Origin: Sphingomonadaceae bacterium
Lineage (GTDB): Bacteria > Pseudomonadota > Alphaproteobacteria > Sphingomonadales > Sphingomonadaceae
DNA: 64,000 bases
NCBI GenBank assembly: GCA_021732525.1
Contig: JAKFUU010000004.1
Location: 1-64,000 of the forward strand
Direction: 5' to 3'
Below, one piece after another: positions 61,938-64,000 of this stretch. Below the pieces are notes generated by a model that saw nothing but the letters and a program-made list of their open reading frames with translations, searched no databases and was not told the DNA's origin. Each line of letters opens with the position of its first letter. Positions within the stretch are counted from its first letter, which is position 1. Both the position numbers and the translations under genes were made by a program.

Positions 61938-62531
61938 TTATTTAGCTTTTGTGCCGATTTGCGGCCAATGGCGCGATATATCAATAAGGGCCGGGCGTGG
62001 CCGCTCTTCGAGCGCAGCAACCTGCGTGCCGATAAAGAAAAATCCAGCGATGCGCTCGGTTTCCTCACTGCACAGCTCCGCCCGGACTGTTTCGTCATAG
62101 GCCGCCCAGCCGGTGATCCAATTGGCGGCAAAACCATGCATATGCGCGGCGTGGAGCAAATTCATTGCCGCGGCGCCCACCGATAGCTGCTGTTCCCATT
62201 CGGGGATCTTCGCGCTCACCTGCGGCGCATAGAGCAAAGTTACCAGCATGGGTGCCATAAAAGCCATCGCGGCGGCGGCCTCTATCTGCGCCGGACGGCT
62301 TTGCGGATTGGCAGCCCGAAAGGCTCGCTGAAACAACGCAGCAAGCGCCGCGCGGTCCTCAATAACCACGAAACGCCAGGGGAAAAGCTTGCCATGATCG
62401 GGCGTGCGCGCCGCCAATTGCAGGATTACCGATAGCGTATCCGTGTCTGGCCCTGGTGCCGATAGCTCGCGCGCTTTGCCCGAACGGCGGGTGGCGAGAT
62501 AGGCGGCGGGGCTGGATAGATCGTTATACAT
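61938..62531 (-). CDS. Nitroreductase-family oxidoreductase (YdjA-like)
   Basis: A 197-residue FMN-dependent enzyme of the nitroreductase family, resembling YdjA. RTPDHGKLFPWRFVVIEDRA is the FMN-binding segment (about 43-62); EWEQQLSVGAAAMNLLHAAH and GFAANWITGWAAYDE are further family landmarks. Probably a homodimer using NAD(P)H to reduce an unknown substrate. The frame continues to 62612, but ATG 62531 (MYNDLSSP) is the likely start. Divergent from the peptide transporter gene; a CCGTAA...TTACGG inverted pair lies in the gap. Confidence 0.82.
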   Translation of the reverse strand: MYNDLSSPAAYLATRRSGKARELSAPGPDTDTLSVILQLAARTPDHGKLFPWRFVVIEDRAALAALFQRAFRAANPQSRPAQIEAAAAMAFMAPMLVTLLYAPQVSAKIPEWEQQLSVGAAAMNLLHAAHMHGFAANWITGWAAYDETVRAELCSEETERIAGFFFIGTQVAALEERPRPALIDISRHWPQIGTKAK

Positions 62532-62697
62532 CACCCGGCCATAGCCTGATATCCGCAGGATTTCACGAAAAACCCGGTCCGCGGCGGCAAAAAAACAAAT
62601 GCTGCGCAACAAAATTCTTCACAGCCGTAATTTTTCGGTTACGGTAAACGATCGGCGCTCCGGGGGAGCGGCAATTTTAACAAAAATGAGGGATGGG

Positions 62698-64000
62698 ATG
62701 ACCGAATTAAAACCTATGGGCCTATGGGCCGAGAGCGACTGGATCGTGGCGATAACGGTCGTTGTGTTGGGTGTTTTTCTGGCGCTGGGCGCGAAAATTG
62801 CGATCCAGAAGGAAGCCGAATTTGCCGGCCATCCCAAAGGGCTTTACATGCTGTTCTTCGCCGAAATGTGGGAGCGTTTTTCTTATTACGGCATGCGCGC
62901 GATCCTGATTTTTTACCTGACCCAGCATTGGCTATTTTCGGATGCCAAATCCAGCCTGATTTACGGAGCCTATACCAGCTTGGTCTATATTACCCCGGTA
63001 TTGGGCGGCTATCTCGCGGATCGCTATCTGGGGCAACGCAAAGCCGTCCTATTCGGCGGTATTTTGCTGGCGGCGGGACACAGCTTGATGGCGGTTGAAG
63101 GTGTCGGCGGGCAGGATGATCCGACGATCAATGTGTTCTGGGCGGCTTTGGCCTTCATCATTGTGGGGTCCGGGTTCCTGAAAGCGAATATCTCGGTGAT
63201 GGTGGGGCAGCTATATAAATTGACCGATGTGCGCCGTGACGGCGCTTATACCGTTTTCTATATGGGAATAAACGTCGGCGCGGCGATTGGCACCATCCTG
63301 GTCGCTTATCTCGGCCAAACGATTGGCTGGGGATGGGGCTTCGGTTTGGCGGGTATCGGTATGCTTGCGGGACTCGTCGTTTTTGTGGCGGGTAAAGCGT
63401 CGCTCAACGGCGCGGGTGAGGCACCTGCACCGCTTGGCAAGGGCAAGGAGATGGTGATTTACGCCATCGGTATCGCCGCCGTCGCGGTGATTTGGGCGCT
63501 GGTCCAATATCAAGATGTGATCCAAACGCTGTTGATTATTTCCGGGGTTTCATTGCTCGGTTATGTTTTATATGAGAGTTTCAAGCTCGAAAAGGAACCG
63601 CGCGAACGGATGTTTGCCATCCTCTTTCTAATTTCGCTCAACCCGATTTTCTGGGGCCTGTTCGAACAAGCGGGCGGATCGATGAATCTGTTTACCGATC
63701 GGTTTGTGGATCGCGGCGGGGTGCCTGCGGGTATTTTCCAATCGATTAATCCGATCATCATCATGCTGGTGGCACCGATATTTGCCTGGCTATGGATTTG
63801 GCTGGGCAAAAGGGGCGCGGAGCCATCCGCCCCGGCTAAATTCGGCTTGGCCATCATCCAAATGGGGTTGGCCAACTTGGTTCTGGTTTGGGGCGCGGCG
63901 GCATTTGGAATTGCGGTGATGACACCGGTTATTCTGGTTTTTGCCTATTTTCTGCTGGCGACCATGGCGGAGCTTTGCTTGTCGCCGGTCGGCCTGTCGG
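62698..64000 (+). CDS. Proton-dependent oligopeptide transporter (POT/PTR2), partial
   Basis: The first 434 residues of a major facilitator of the POT family, which takes up di- and tripeptides with protons. The frame is open to the window end, so the C terminus is missing. Features: FFAEMWERFSYYGMRAILI, then GGYLADRYLGQRKAVLFGG (the PTR2 signature region), and later LFEQAGGSMNLFTDR. At least nine hydrophobic helices can be counted. ATG 62698 follows a GAGG six bases upstream; ATG 62686 is in frame but lacks one. Confidence 0.9.
   Translation, partial: MTELKPMGLWAESDWIVAITVVVLGVFLALGAKIAIQKEAEFAGHPKGLYMLFFAEMWERFSYYGMRAILIFYLTQHWLFSDAKSSLIYGAYTSLVYITPVLGGYLADRYLGQRKAVLFGGILLAAGHSLMAVEGVGGQDDPTINVFWAALAFIIVGSGFLKANISVMVGQLYKLTDVRRDGAYTVFYMGINVGAAIGTILVAYLGQTIGWGWGFGLAGIGMLAGLVVFVAGKASLNGAGEAPAPLGKGKEMVIYAIGIAAVAVIWALVQYQDVIQTLLIISGVSLLGYVLYESFKLEKEPRERMFAILFLISLNPIFWGLFEQAGGSMNLFTDRFVDRGGVPAGIFQSINPIIIMLVAPIFAWLWIWLGKRGAEPSAPAKFGLAIIQMGLANLVLVWGAAAFGIAVMTPVILVFAYFLLATMAELCLSPVGLS

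Noticed and set aside
62620-62645. CCGTAA...TTACGG inverted pair as an operator
   Set aside because: Only six-base arms in a divergent promoter gap; too short to call without comparison to relatives.

Overview
The window looks like the chromosome of an alphaproteobacterium of the order Sphingomonadales (a Sphingopyxis/Sphingorhabdus-like genome is my best guess). The signs are the dusB-ntrB-ntrC-ntrY-ntrX order, a fused ispDF gene, the rimP-nusA-ylxR-infB-rbfA-truB-rpsO-pnp translation cluster, an isocitrate lyase divergent from a ScfR-type regulator, and a PEP-CTERM/exosortase-type regulatory locus (prsK, prsR, prsT). I see no rRNA, tRNA, CRISPR array, prophage or intact transposase. Most of the window is ordinary core genome with short intergenic gaps and many 1-4 base start/stop overlaps.

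Layout. 1-9.5 kb: small lipoprotein, secreted M28 peptidase, ettA, putP-like symporter, PNPOx-family protein, carbonic anhydrase, lipA, a RatA/Coq10-type protein, cinA/pncC and ispDF. 9.5-17.1 kb: dusB and two nitrogen two-component systems (ntrBC, ntrYX). 17.5-18.7 kb: a PQQ-type sugar dehydrogenase lipoprotein. 18.9-29.2 kb: the translation/RNA cluster with a thymidine kinase inside it. 29.3-33.9 kb: bamD, recN, ligA. 34-37.8 kb: sterol-desaturase-family enzyme, phenylalanine hydroxylase, prmA and a short-chain dehydrogenase. 37.8-40.5 kb: two tandem soluble MCP-like receptors. 40.7-44.9 kb: sdhC-sdhD-sdhA followed by creD, with no sdhB. 44.8-49.2 kb: an FMN lactate-dehydrogenase-family enzyme with a zinc metallopeptidase, and 3-hydroxybutyrate dehydrogenase with an exported M20 amidohydrolase. 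49.3-53.4 kb: a proline-rich membrane-anchored protein, a 52-residue protein, aceA, and the divergent regulator ScfR. 53.4-61.5 kb: manC, a polyprenyl sugar transferase, prsK, prsR, prsT. 61.5-64 kb: small GntR regulator, nitroreductase, and a POT peptide transporter cut by the window end.

The most unusual content is a set of nested palindromic repeats. Two ~200-base composite repeats bracket ntrYX in direct orientation, but a 61-base core inside each is inverted relative to the other (about 55 of 61 bases match only after reverse-complementing one copy). A related 82-base palindrome lies inside the truB reading frame and adds roughly 27-40 residues without breaking it. Other copies supply the last codons or stop codons of cinA and ntrX, and an unrelated short palindrome does the same for phhA. 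A ~105-base element occurs both upstream of ntrY and upstream of aceA.

Second, the two tandem soluble chemoreceptor-like proteins near sdhCDA have N-terminal halves that resemble a globin-coupled sensor fold but, by eye, lack the heme-binding histidine. All protein identities are from reading translated sequence and recalled family motifs; no database search was run.
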